Source: Geminicoccaceae bacterium
GTDB taxonomy: Bacteria; Pseudomonadota; Alphaproteobacteria; Geminicoccales; Geminicoccaceae
NCBI GenBank assembly: GCA_020446525.1
Contig: JAGREO010000156.1
Coordinates: forward strand, 1 to 32,080
Length of the DNA stretch: 32,080 nt
Reading direction: 5' to 3'
The notes under the pieces were generated by a model that worked only from the letters and a program-made list of their open reading frames with translations, was not told the origin of the DNA and made no database searches. Below, piece after piece: positions 10,592 to 18,880 of the stretch (position 1 is its first letter; each line of letters starts with the position of its first letter). The position numbers and the translations under genes are program-made.

Positions 10592-11701
10592 ATGTCTGTC
10601 GTTCTTCCCGACGTCGTGACCACCACGCGCGGGACACCGATCCTGATCGATGTTCTCGCCAACGACGCCGACGGTCTCGTCATCGCCGGGTTCACCACGC
10701 CCGAGCACGGCACGGTCACCGTCGGCACCGCCGGCGGCTTCGTCTACACGCCGGCCGAGGGTTTCGTCGGTACGGACCTCTTCACCTACACGGTGCACGA
10801 TTCGCACGGCGGAACGGCGCAGGCCGACGTGACCATCGACGTGCAGGCGCCCAACGCCGCGCCGGTGGCACGGCCCGATGTCGTCTCGCTCGCCGCCGGC
10901 AGCAGCGTCGTCCTGCCGGTACTGGCCAACGACGAGGATCCCGACGGTGATCCCTTGACCATCGTCTCGATCAACATGCCGGCCTTCGGTGTCGTTCAGG
11001 TCCAGTCCGACCAGAGCATCCGCTACACGCCGCAGCCCGGGTTCACCGGCATCGACGGGCTCGGCTACACCATCGTCGACGGCCGGGGCAAACAGGCCCA
11101 GGCCGCCGTCACCTTCCACGTCGAGGCGGTCAACCGCCCGCCCGTGGCCAATCCCGATCGGGTCGCCACCACCGTCGGCCAGCCGGTGATCATCGACGTC
11201 GCCGCCAACGACAACGATCCCGAGGGACACGCGCTGCAGCCGGTGGCGTTCACCTTGCCCGACGCCGGCACCCTGACGCTCGGGACCGGCGGGGCGTTCC
11301 TCTACGTGCCGAACGAGGGTTTCGTCGGCACCGACGGCTTCGACTACACGATCCGCGATGCCGCCGGCGCCACCGCGACCGGCACCGTCTCGATCGAGGT
11401 CACCCGGGCCAACCGGTCGCCGGTGGCGGTCACCGACAGCGTCGAGACCGAGATCGCCACACCGGTCACGATCGTGCCGCTCGCCAACGACAACGATCCC
11501 GACGGCGATCCGATCCGCATCACGGCCCTGACCGTCCCGGCTCACGGCACGCTCGACATCACCGACGGCGGCCTCGTCTATCTTCCGGCCAACGGCTTCA
11601 CCGGCACCGATCATTTCACCTACGTCATCGACGATCATCGTGGCGGCACGGCCACCGGTGCGGTGGAGGTCACGGTGCTCGAGCCGTCGGCCGATCAGAG
11701 C
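10592..11701 (+). repeat. Four tandem cadherin-like protein repeats (about 90 codons each)
   Basis: The repeats cover residues of about 1-88, 89-181, 182-274 and 275-370. Each carries a LANDxD/AANDNDP calcium-type loop, a P.HGT or equivalent turn, a Y.P..GF.GTD.F.Y strand pair and a final V.V linker. Nucleotide similarity between units is moderate, so they are old duplications. A fifth copy lies near 12764-13040, separated by the DUF2341/LamG-like region. Confidence 0.82.
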
Positions 11702-14125
11702 ACCTTCGCCAACGGCTATCACGGCCGGCGCCGGCTGGTGGTGCCGCCGCGCGCCGCCCCCGCGGAGACGGTGCGCCTGGAGAGCGGGTTCGTCCTCTTC
11801 GTCCGGGAAAGCGGCGACTGGCTGAAATCGGTCGCTTCGGGCGGTCGGGTGGAACACGAGGCCGGTTTCGACATCCGCTTCGAGGCCGTCGACGGCACCG
11901 TCCTCGCGCACGAACTGATCGCGTATGATCCCGAACTCGGCCGGCTCGAGGCCTGGGTGCGGGTGCCGCTCTGGGACCGTTCCGCGTCGCTGCAGCTCTT
12001 CCTGTACTATGGCAAGTCGGACCTGGAGACCGCCGAGGCCGATCCGGCCGGCGTGTGGGCCGACTATCTGGCGGTCTGGGACGTCCAGAGCGGCATCGAT
12101 CGCAGCGGCCACGGACGCGATCTGACCTTGTCCGGGGTCGGCTCCGGTGTCGGCCCGGGCGGGGCGCAAAGCGGCCTCTTCGACGGCGATGCCACGGCCA
12201 CGCTGGCCGACGCCTCGTTTCTCGACGGGCTCGAAGCGCTCACCGTCCAGGCCAGGATCGAAGCCGCGGCGGTCGGTACCAACCGGGGCATCATCTCGCA
12301 GGGACCGATCACCGGCGAGGACGCCGATCAGGGCTTTCTCATCCGCTACGATGCCCAGGGTTTCTTCGGCGGTGCCGAGAGGACCATCCTCTGGCAGGTC
12401 GATACGGCGGATTCCTGGACCCGGATCGAAGCCGGCAACCGCAGCCAGTCGACCGACGAGCAACATCTGGTCGGCGTCTGGCAAAAAGGCCTGACCCCGG
12501 CGCTGTTCGCCCAGGGCCGTTCGCTCAACGCCACCAACGTCGTCGACCGGCGCGATGCACCGCTGGCCGTGGGCGCCGGCCCGATCACCATCGGTGCCGC
12601 CGCCAAGGACGGTCCCGATGGCGGCTGGCAGGGGCTCATCGGCGAGGTGCGTCTGCGCGCCTCCGCCCTGCCCGCGACGCTGATCGCCGCCGAATATGCC
12701 AACCAGAGTGCCCCCGATCTTTTCTACGGTCTGGGTGACGACGAGCGCGGCACCAACGGCGTCGCCTCGCCGGTGGCCGTGCCGTTCGATCTCGAGACCC
12801 TGGTCGGCCAGCGTATCGACCTCGACGTGGTCGCCGCGGCCCTGCCGGTCGAAGCCGCCCCGCCGCCGGTCATTCTTGCGCTCGATCAGCCGCAACAGGG
12901 CATCGTCTCGGTGGTCGACGGGATCGTCCGCTACGTTCCCAATGCCGGTTTCGTCGGCGAGGACGGCTTCACCTACACCCTGACCGACGGGATCAAGTCG
13001 AGCACCGCCCGGGTGCGCATCAAGGTGGTCGGCGCCGGCGTCCAGCCGGGCCACTGGATCTGGTCGTTCGCACCGCCCACCCTGCCGGCCGACCGCAACC
13101 GCGTGAAGACCTGGCGCATCGGCGAGCAGGCGCTCGAATCGATTTCGCTCGACGTCGACGACGTGCTGCTCGGCATCCTTCCCGACAGGCCCTATACCGG
13201 CACGGTCGCCTGGAAGACGCCGGAAATTCCCTGCCCCTTCGTGCTGGTCGGCGGCGACATGAAGCCCAAGAGGCAGCAGCAGGCCCATGCCTATGATCGC
13301 TGGCTCAACGGCGTGGCGATGCTGTTCCGCTGGAGCATGAGAAAGAACGTCTCCTATCGCGGCGGCCGGCCGTTCTATTTCCTCTCGCACATCCATGTCG
13401 ACTGGAAGGCCGACGACATCGTCTGGGCCGATTTCATGCGCGGCGGCATGCCGCAGCCGGCGGCCCTCGATCGCATGCCGCTGCTCTATCTGCAGAACCT
13501 CTATTTCAACGGCGGCTGTATCTTCTTCAACAACGATACCGGCAGGAATCCCGGCATGGAGAAGTTCCAGCCGCATTCCGACGTCTATCAGGGCGACGGC
13601 TACGACATCATCGGCGCCAGGATCGGCCGCTGCCGCATCGAATGGCGCGGTCAGTGCTGGTACACCTCGCCGGGCAGCGCCGGGCAGAAATACCAGATCG
13701 GGCAGAACTGGGTGATCAAGGACACGACCCATCACCCGCTGCCCCGGCCGTCCTACCATCCGGTCAGCCGCAAGATCGAATGGGTCAAGCCCTACAAGGC
13801 CACCGCCTATGACTTCGACAAGGGGCAGTATCCCTCCTTCGCCTTCGACAATATGTGGATGGTCATCGACCCCGAGGACGACGATCCGACCACCTATTTC
13901 GGTCCCAGGGGCGGGATCGGCGGCACCGTCGGTTATGACGCGTCCACCCGTCGGATGATCTTCCCGACGGCCAGGGGCGGCGCCAATCCCGAGCCGATCT
14001 ATGCCGGCACCGCCTATGCCGCACCGGCCGGCCAGGAGCCCTCGATCATCACCCCCTCCGACGTCGGCCTCGACTACCGCATCGCCGACGTCGACACGCT
14101 CTACGCCGCGTTCGGCCAGAACTAG
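10592..14125 (+). CDS. Large multidomain protein: cadherin-like repeats, DUF2341/LamG-like region, unassigned C-terminal domain
   Basis: Protein of 1177 residues. Residues 1-370 are four tandem cadherin-like (Big_9/cadherin_5 type) repeats of about 90 residues with LANDxDPDGDPL and GFVGTDxFTY signatures, whose Asp-rich loops probably bind calcium. About 371-465 looks like DUF2341 (WLKSVASGG, FLYYGKSD). About 490-710 resembles a LamG/concanavalin-type domain. A fifth, more divergent repeat follows (about nt 12764-13040). The last 355 residues are rich in Trp, His and Asp, with YLQNLYFNGGCIFFNND and PHSDVYQGDGYD, the latter reminiscent of parallel beta-helix glycan enzymes; I cannot assign it. 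The repeats point to a surface or secreted protein, yet no Sec or Tat signal is seen at ATG 10592 (TGGAG eight bases upstream). A type I-like or other export route is possible. Confidence 0.8.
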   Translation: MSVVLPDVVTTTRGTPILIDVLANDADGLVIAGFTTPEHGTVTVGTAGGFVYTPAEGFVGTDLFTYTVHDSHGGTAQADVTIDVQAPNAAPVARPDVVSLAAGSSVVLPVLANDEDPDGDPLTIVSINMPAFGVVQVQSDQSIRYTPQPGFTGIDGLGYTIVDGRGKQAQAAVTFHVEAVNRPPVANPDRVATTVGQPVIIDVAANDNDPEGHALQPVAFTLPDAGTLTLGTGGAFLYVPNEGFVGTDGFDYTIRDAAGATATGTVSIEVTRANRSPVAVTDSVETEIATPVTIVPLANDNDPDGDPIRITALTVPAHGTLDITDGGLVYLPANGFTGTDHFTYVIDDHRGGTATGAVEVTVLEPSADQSTFANGYHGRRRLVVPPRAAPAETVRLESGFVLFVRESGDWLKSVASGGRVEHEAGFDIRFEAVDGTVLAHELIAYDPELGRLEAWVRVPLWDRSASLQLFLYYGKSDLETAEADPAGVWADYLAVWDVQSGIDRSGHGRDLTLSGVGSGVGPGGAQSGLFDGDATATLADASFLDGLEALTVQARIEAAAVGTNRGIISQGPITGEDADQGFLIRYDAQGFFGGAERTILWQVDTADSWTRIEAGNRSQSTDEQHLVGVWQKGLTPALFAQGRSLNATNVVDRRDAPLAVGAGPITIGAAAKDGPDGGWQGLIGEVRLRASALPATLIAAEYANQSAPDLFYGLGDDERGTNGVASPVAVPFDLETLVGQRIDLDVVAAALPVEAAPPPVILALDQPQQGIVSVVDGIVRYVPNAGFVGEDGFTYTLTDGIKSSTARVRIKVVGAGVQPGHWIWSFAPPTLPADRNRVKTWRIGEQALESISLDVDDVLLGILPDRPYTGTVAWKTPEIPCPFVLVGGDMKPKRQQQAHAYDRWLNGVAMLFRWSMRKNVSYRGGRPFYFLSHIHVDWKADDIVWADFMRGGMPQPAALDRMPLLYLQNLYFNGGCIFFNNDTGRNPGMEKFQPHSDVYQGDGYDIIGARIGRCRIEWRGQCWYTSPGSAGQKYQIGQNWVIKDTTHHPLPRPSYHPVSRKIEWVKPYKATAYDFDKGQYPSFAFDNMWMVIDPEDDDPTTYFGPRGGIGGTVGYDASTRRMIFPTARGGANPEPIYAGTAYAAPAGQEPSIITPSDVGLDYRIADVDTLYAAFGQN

Positions 14126-14140
14126 AAGCGGGAGTGGAAC

Positions 14141-14175
14141 GGACCGCAGGGCCGGCGTCTCGCCCCCTGCGGTCC
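14141..14175 (+). terminator. Strong stem-loop after the 1177-residue protein gene
   Basis: Perfect 11-bp arms GGACCGCAGGG (14141-14151) and CCCTGCGGTCC (14165-14175) enclose a 13-base loop, 15 bases after the stop codon. The following CTTCGTCTT is only weakly T-rich. It may be a partial terminator or attenuator that lowers expression of the hydrolase gene downstream. Confidence 0.6.
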
Positions 14176-14271
14176 CTTCGTCTTGCCGGCGCGGCCCGTC
14201 GATGCCACATGCCGCAGCGTCGCGCCACGGCGCACGACGGGCACGAGAACGCCGGACGAGAGGACGGGACG

Positions 14272-15324
14272 ATGTTGCGACGCGATCTGCTGCAGGGCCT
14301 GGGGGCGGGCGCGGTCGGCCTTCTGCTGCGGCCGTCGAGGGCGGGCGCGGCCGGTCTGGCCGTGGCACCGGGATCGCGGAGCGGACTGCCCTGGCGTTCC
14401 GGGGTGGCGCAGAACGATCCCGCCTTTGCCGAGCAGTTTGCCCGCTGGCGCGGCCGGCCGATCGATCTGGTGACCCACTGGGGCCGCTGGGATCATTTCG
14501 ACGACGTGCTCGACCTGCCGCTCGACGAACGTTTCACCGGCTTCTTCTCGACCGCCTGGAAGGCCTATCACCACGTGCCGTTGCCGGCACTGGTGAGCTT
14601 TTCCTGCTGGCCGAAGAAGGAGGCGGCGGTGCCCAAGCACGATCCGTCGCGCTGGGACGCGGCGGCCGCCGGCGAACTCGATACCGCCTTTCGTGCGACC
14701 GCCCGCAAGTTCGCCCTGATGCTCGATGCGAGCGCCCATCCCTGGATCGCCGTCCGGCTGTTCTGGGAGGCCAATGGCGGCTGGTACCCGCACGCGATCA
14801 AGGGGCGGCACGAAGCCTACAAGGAGGTGCACAGGCGTTTCGCCGACATGCTGCGCGAGGAGGCGGCCAGACGCACCGCCAAGCCGCTCCATATCAGCTG
14901 GGATCCGTCGCAACAGGGCCGCGAGGACGTCGAGGCCATCTGGCCCGGCGGCGACCATGTCGATGCCGTCTGTCCGTCGCTGCACGACAAATGGGCGCAC
15001 CGGTCGGAGGAGGAGTTCGACACATGGTCGCGCTCGATGGACGCCAACGGCCCGGTCGGCCTGCGGGCCTGGCTCGACTTCGCCCGCAGCCGCGACAAGC
15101 CCCTGGGACTCTCCGAATACGGTATCCTGACCCGGGCCGACCGCAAGTCGAAGGTCGGCGGCGACAATCCGGTCTATATCGAGGGCTGTTTTCGCTTTCT
15201 GAAAGAGAATGCCAGCTCGATCGTCTGGGAGACCTACTTCAATTCCAGTGACGGCCGGCTCGAGCCACGTGACGACGTTCCGCTCGCCGCCGCCGCCTAC
15301 AAGCGGCTCTGGGGCGGCGCCTGA
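14272..15324 (+). CDS. Tat-exported GH26-like glycoside hydrolase
   Basis: Predicted secreted glycan hydrolase of 350 residues. The N-terminus MLRRDLLQGLGAGAVGLLL is a twin-arginine-type signal ending near AGA. The catalytic TIM-barrel region has the acid/base candidate Glu166 in RLFWEANGGWY and the nucleophile candidate Glu282 in LGLSEYGI, the two-Glu arrangement of clan GH-A families such as GH26 (beta-mannanase type). The start ATG 14272 has GAGAGGAC upstream; the open frame further 5' lacks the signal. It is clearly homologous to the hydrolase encoded tail to tail at 15439 (the same Glu spacing within two residues, the same PGGD.VD and NPV.IE segments). The substrate may be the locus polysaccharide, which is inference. 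Confidence 0.8.
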   Translation: MLRRDLLQGLGAGAVGLLLRPSRAGAAGLAVAPGSRSGLPWRSGVAQNDPAFAEQFARWRGRPIDLVTHWGRWDHFDDVLDLPLDERFTGFFSTAWKAYHHVPLPALVSFSCWPKKEAAVPKHDPSRWDAAAAGELDTAFRATARKFALMLDASAHPWIAVRLFWEANGGWYPHAIKGRHEAYKEVHRRFADMLREEAARRTAKPLHISWDPSQQGREDVEAIWPGGDHVDAVCPSLHDKWAHRSEEEFDTWSRSMDANGPVGLRAWLDFARSRDKPLGLSEYGILTRADRKSKVGGDNPVYIEGCFRFLKENASSIVWETYFNSSDGRLEPRDDVPLAAAAYKRLWGGA

Positions 15325-15374
15325 GCGCGTCCGGCCGGCCTTACCGGCGCCGGAACGAACCGCCGAAAAGAGAA

Positions 15375-15402
15375 GGGGCCGGTTTTACCCGGCCCCCCTT
15401 TT
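15375..15402. terminator. Probably bidirectional rho-independent terminator between convergent hydrolase genes
   Basis: GGGGCCGG (15375-15382) and CCGGCCCC (15389-15396) form an 8-bp GC stem around TTTTAC, followed by CCTTTT on the plus strand. On the minus strand the same stem is followed by TTCTCTTTTC. It lies between the stop codons of the two convergent GH26-like genes (15324 and 15439). Confidence 0.8.
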
Positions 15403-15438
15403 GTCGTCCCATCGCGCTCGTGCGTGCGCGAGGTGATT

Positions 15439-17178
15439 CTAGAAGAGTCTGCGGTAAGCCTCGGCAGCCCTCGGATTGTGGTGCTCGGGGTAGATCACGT
15501 GGATGTCGGGATTGCCGTGCGTGCAGTTGAAGTAGGCTTCGTAGGCGATGCTTCCCGAATTGTCCTTGAAGAACTTGTACATGTTCTCGATGAACACCGG
15601 ATTGTCACCGTTGGAGCCGTGCTTGTTCTCGTCGCGCGTACCCCACTCGGCGACCGCGAGTTTCTTGCCGCGGGACTTGGCGAAGGAGAGCCAGTTCTCG
15701 ATGCCGTGCGGGTCGGACGTGCTGCCATTGTACTCGGAGCGATTCCAGGCGGCCTGGGTGCGGCTGGGCAGCACGTTGTCGTAGTAGCTGACACCCACAT
15801 AGTCGACCACGTCGCCGCCCGGATAGAGGTCAGCCGCGGTCTTGCCGTTGCGGGTATCCTTGGCGTTGTGCCAGTCGATCTTCAGACCGGGCGCCACCGA
15901 CCGCAGTGTGCGCGCCACCTTCTGAAAGCAGCTCTTGTAGCCGCTCGGATCCTTGACGCCGCTCCAGGCGTACCAGTCACCATTGGCTTCCCAGCCCAGG
16001 CGGATGACGATATCGCCCAGACCCTGGTTCTTGAGCTGCGAGGCGATCTCGCGGAAATAGCCGTCATACTGGCCGTTCCTGCACGCGCCGAAATTGTTGC
16101 CGCCGTTCTGCGGGAAGAGCGGCACGCCGATCGACGCCAGGCGGCCTTCCGAACGCGCCCGCTTGAACTTGTTCAGGCTGCCGTTCTTGAAGTAGTTGAG
16201 CAGATCGTTCCAGTTGCCGGTATATTTGGCCCAGCCGATCACCGCCTCGACCTTGCTGCCGCGCCAGTTGCCGAAAGCGTCCGCGTCGCTGCAGGCGACA
16301 CCGGAGATCCAGGAGCCGCCGCCCGACGAGGAGGGTGGATCGTAGGAGGGGGTGTAGCTCTCGTTGTTGCTGTTTTGGTTGCCGTTGTTTTTGTTATTGT
16401 TCTTTTTCGCACTCTCGGTCGAATAGGAACCCGAGCTTCCGGCGATCCTCTTCCACTTGTTGCAGAGATCGAGATTGATCTTGGCGTACTTCTGGTTACC
16501 GGCTTTCTTCTTCTCCTCGTAGCGGCCGCAATAGAGGTCGACCCGCTTTTGCGCCTCGGAGTTGCCCGAGTTGGAAACCTTCGAGTAGCTCTTGTTGGAG
16601 TTGGAACCGCCGGATCCCGAATTGCCGGCGATCCTCTTCCATTTGTTGCAGAGATCGAGATTGATCTTTGCATACTTCCAGTTTCCGGCCTTCTTTTTCT
16701 GTTCGTAGCGGCCGCAATAGAGCTCGACCCGCTTTTGCGCTTGAGATTTGCTCGAGCTGGAAACCTTCGAATAATTCTTTTCGGAACCGGACTTACCGGC
16801 GATCTTCTTCCACTTGTTGCAGAGATCGAGGTTGATCTTTGCGTACTTCCAGTTTCCTTCCTTCTTCTTCTGTTGGTAGCGCGAGCAGTACATGTCGACC
16901 CGGCGCTGCGCCTCCTTGTTGGAAGCGGCGGCGAGCCACAGGCGCGGCGTTTGTTCGGCGGTATCCCGCACGATCATCGAGGACGGGGAACCGGTGGTGA
17001 AGACCGCCGGCTGGTGCAGGCCGGCCGTCGGCGCCGAAGCGGCGGCGTCGGACGAAAAATGCGGGAAGGCATGCGCGGCTGCGGGAAGAAGGGAGACGGA
17101 GAGGAGAAGGCCGAGAACCACGCTGGTCGTGGAACATCCGCCTCTCGTCGAGGGCTCGATCTGCTTTCGGGCTGGCAT
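15439..17178 (-). CDS. Sec-exported GH26-like glycoside hydrolase with three Lys/Cys-rich repeats
   Basis: Protein of 579 residues. A Sec signal (hydrophobic 18-32, cleavage near AHA at 35-37) follows a strong AAGGAG before ATG 17178. Three repeats of about 45 residues occupy about 88-132, 145-189 and 207-251. Each contains YCxRY, KKKxGN and KYAKINLDLCNKWK, with two cysteines 22 apart. An Asn/Lys/Ser-rich linker (255-290) leads to the catalytic domain (about 290-579), with candidate acid/base Glu397 (RLGWEANGDWYAWS) and nucleophile Glu511 (LAVAEWGTRDENK). I do not recognise the repeat family. Its positive charge suggests binding to an anionic, possibly sulfated, glycan, and the Cys pairs may form disulfides (inference). 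The catalytic domain is a paralogue of the convergent 14272 gene. Confidence 0.82.
   Translation of the reverse strand: MPARKQIEPSTRGGCSTTSVVLGLLLSVSLLPAAAHAFPHFSSDAAASAPTAGLHQPAVFTTGSPSSMIVRDTAEQTPRLWLAAASNKEAQRRVDMYCSRYQQKKKEGNWKYAKINLDLCNKWKKIAGKSGSEKNYSKVSSSSKSQAQKRVELYCGRYEQKKKAGNWKYAKINLDLCNKWKRIAGNSGSGGSNSNKSYSKVSNSGNSEAQKRVDLYCGRYEEKKKAGNQKYAKINLDLCNKWKRIAGSSGSYSTESAKKNNNKNNGNQNSNNESYTPSYDPPSSSGGGSWISGVACSDADAFGNWRGSKVEAVIGWAKYTGNWNDLLNYFKNGSLNKFKRARSEGRLASIGVPLFPQNGGNNFGACRNGQYDGYFREIASQLKNQGLGDIVIRLGWEANGDWYAWSGVKDPSGYKSCFQKVARTLRSVAPGLKIDWHNAKDTRNGKTAADLYPGGDVVDYVGVSYYDNVLPSRTQAAWNRSEYNGSTSDPHGIENWLSFAKSRGKKLAVAEWGTRDENKHGSNGDNPVFIENMYKFFKDNSGSIAYEAYFNCTHGNPDIHVIYPEHHNPRAAEAYRRLF
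16426..16917 (-). repeat. Three Lys/Cys-rich repeat units inside the hydrolase gene
   Basis: The units lie at about 16783-16917, 16612-16746 and 16426-16560. Core nucleotides, for example around TTGCAGAGATCGA on the plus strand, are almost unchanged between units, pointing to recent duplication or conversion. Each unit encodes Cys-x21-Cys with Lys-rich stretches around it. Linkers between units are Ser/Gly/Lys rich and vary in length. Confidence 0.9.
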
Positions 17179-17527
17179 GTAGACTCCTTGGTTCTTCGTC
17201 GAGCGAAGGATTCTTGGTTGAGTGGGACGATCGATCCGGGATGGATGTCGTCCGTTTCGAGGGATAGACGGGCGAGTATGAGATCTATTCCCGAAAAACT
17301 AACCTGAGGTTGATTCTTTTTTATCGCCGACGCACGACGGCCCTTCGACCAGCGCCGCAGTTCCTCCCTCGAGCCGCACGTGGCGGCCTCGTGGCGGAGG
17401 TGACCGCGTCTCGACTGTTTGACCGGCGTCCGGATTGCGCTATCGCTCGCGCCGTCCTTTCGCGGAGCCCGTGCCGGTCTTGCGAGCGCTCCGGACACTG
17501 CTCACCCGGCCACGGCTCACCCGGACG
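17179..17527. promoter_or_regulatory. Divergent spacer between the repeat hydrolase and the flippase
   Basis: About 350 bases with no convincing gene. It must hold the promoter of the minus-strand hydrolase gene and probably that of the flippase operon. An 11-bp palindrome AACCTGAGGTT (17301-17311) beside a T-run (CTTTTTTAT) is the best candidate operator. No good consensus -35/-10 pair was found. Open frames here on the plus strand extend the flippase N-terminus but look unlike the family. Confidence 0.4.
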
Positions 17528-18880
17528 ATGCCCAGATTGCTTTCGCGCCTGCGCTCGCTTTCGTCGCGCGACGGCTTCGGCCGGCGGCTGGCGACGCTCG
17601 GCAGCGGCACGATCCTGGGCCAGGCCTGTCTCGTCGTCAGCGCACCCCTGATCACCCGCCTGTTCACGCCCGAGCAGTTCGGTGTGCTGGCGGTCTTCGG
17701 CGCCCTGGTCAGCATGGCGGCGGTGGTCATGGCGTTGCGCTACGAGTTCGCCGTGCCGGCCCTGGCATCCGACGAGGAGGCTTTCGCGACGACCTCTCTG
17801 GGCATGGTCGCAGCCTTACTTCTGGCTCTGCTCCTCTCACTGGCGATCGCTCTCGCCGGTGTGCCGCTCGCGGTACGGCTCGACCTCGAGGTCCTGACTC
17901 CGTTCTTGTGGATCCTGCCGCCGCTGCTTCTGGCCGCCGGCTGGTGCAACGTGCTGATGCACGCCTCGATCCGCCGCGGCACCTATCACCACAACGCCAA
18001 GAGCACCTTCCTGCACTTCGCTTCTCAGGCGGCCTCGCAACTGCTCTTCGGGGTCATGGCCCTGGGGACGGCCGGGCTGATCTGGGGCTATGCCGCCGGT
18101 CAGTTCGCCAGGCTCGCTTATCTGGCCCTCACCCTGCCGAGCGACGAGCGCCGCCGCCTGCAGGCGGTCCGGCCGGCGGCGATGTGGCGCGAGGCCCGCC
18201 GGCACTGGCGCTATCCCGTCTTCGGCGCCACCTCCGGATTGATGCAGAGCGCCGCCCAGATGCTGCCGGCGATCCTTCTGGCCAGCCTCTACGGTACCGC
18301 CACGGCCGGCCTCTTCGCCCTCGGGCAACGGATGCTCGGCATGCCGGTCCGGGTCTTGAGCGAAGCCGCCAGCCAAGTGTTTCTGGGCACCGCCGGCCGG
18401 CTCGACGGCGCGGGCCGCTACCGGTTGTTCCGGCGCACCGTTTGGCGTTTCCTCGCTCTGGGGATCCTCGGCGCCCTGCCGATCCTGCTGGCGGGGCCCA
18501 CCCTCTTCGCCTTCGTCTTCGGCGAACCATGGAGAGCGGCCGGGGCGATCATGCAGATCCTGATGCCCTTCTACCTCATGCGCTTTTCGGTCGTGCCCAT
18601 CTCGCAAATACTCAACTTGACCGGGCGTCAGCACCATCATCTGCTGGCGTCGCTCACCATCACGGGTGCGCTCGCCGCGAGTTTCGCGCTCGGCTGGTGG
18701 TTGGCGCTCGACGCGTACACCACGATCCTGCTCTACAGTCTGGGCTCGAGCGCGTCCTTCCTGCTCTATCTGCTGCTGGCCTGGCGTGCCGCCCTGGCCG
18801 GCGTCGCCGACCCCGCACCTTCGCCCGCACCTTCGCCCGCACCTTCGATTGCCGATCCCAAGGAACGACCTCCATCATGA
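17528..18880 (+). CDS. wzx: Wzx-type polysaccharide flippase (oligosaccharide flippase / MATE-like)
   Basis: Inner-membrane transporter of about 450 residues with roughly twelve hydrophobic segments. It would flip lipid-linked repeat units to the periplasm for polymerisation. Typical features are the N-terminal GSGTILGQACLVVSAPLITRLFTPEQFG, the mid-protein amphipathic loop with MWREARRHWRYPVFGATSGLMQ, and GLFALGQRMLGMPVRVLSEAASQVF. The start is uncertain: ATG 17528 fits the family but has no clear ribosome-binding site, and the frame is open to 17435. The C-terminal tail contains PAPSPAPSPAPS, encoded by a 12-bp tandem repeat, and overlaps the next start (ATGA at 18877-18880). The substrate is unknown. 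Confidence 0.85.
   Translation: MPRLLSRLRSLSSRDGFGRRLATLGSGTILGQACLVVSAPLITRLFTPEQFGVLAVFGALVSMAAVVMALRYEFAVPALASDEEAFATTSLGMVAALLLALLLSLAIALAGVPLAVRLDLEVLTPFLWILPPLLLAAGWCNVLMHASIRRGTYHHNAKSTFLHFASQAASQLLFGVMALGTAGLIWGYAAGQFARLAYLALTLPSDERRRLQAVRPAAMWREARRHWRYPVFGATSGLMQSAAQMLPAILLASLYGTATAGLFALGQRMLGMPVRVLSEAASQVFLGTAGRLDGAGRYRLFRRTVWRFLALGILGALPILLAGPTLFAFVFGEPWRAAGAIMQILMPFYLMRFSVVPISQILNLTGRQHHHLLASLTITGALAASFALGWWLALDAYTTILLYSLGSSASFLLYLLLAWRAALAGVADPAPSPAPSPAPSIADPKERPPS
18815..18847 (+). repeat. 12-bp tandem repeat (GCACCTTCGCCC), 2.75 copies
   Basis: The copies start at 18815, 18827 and 18839. They encode Pro-Ala-Pro-Ser units in the cytoplasmic tail of the flippase, about 30 bases before the sulfotransferase start. 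Copy-number change would keep the frame. Confidence 0.85.

Noticed and set aside
10571-14368. Very long minus-strand open frame (1265 codons) opposite the large multidomain gene
   Set aside because: Antisense shadow of a GC-rich gene: its translation is low-complexity Gly/Asp/Arg/Val with no domain, while the plus strand gives clear repeats and motifs.
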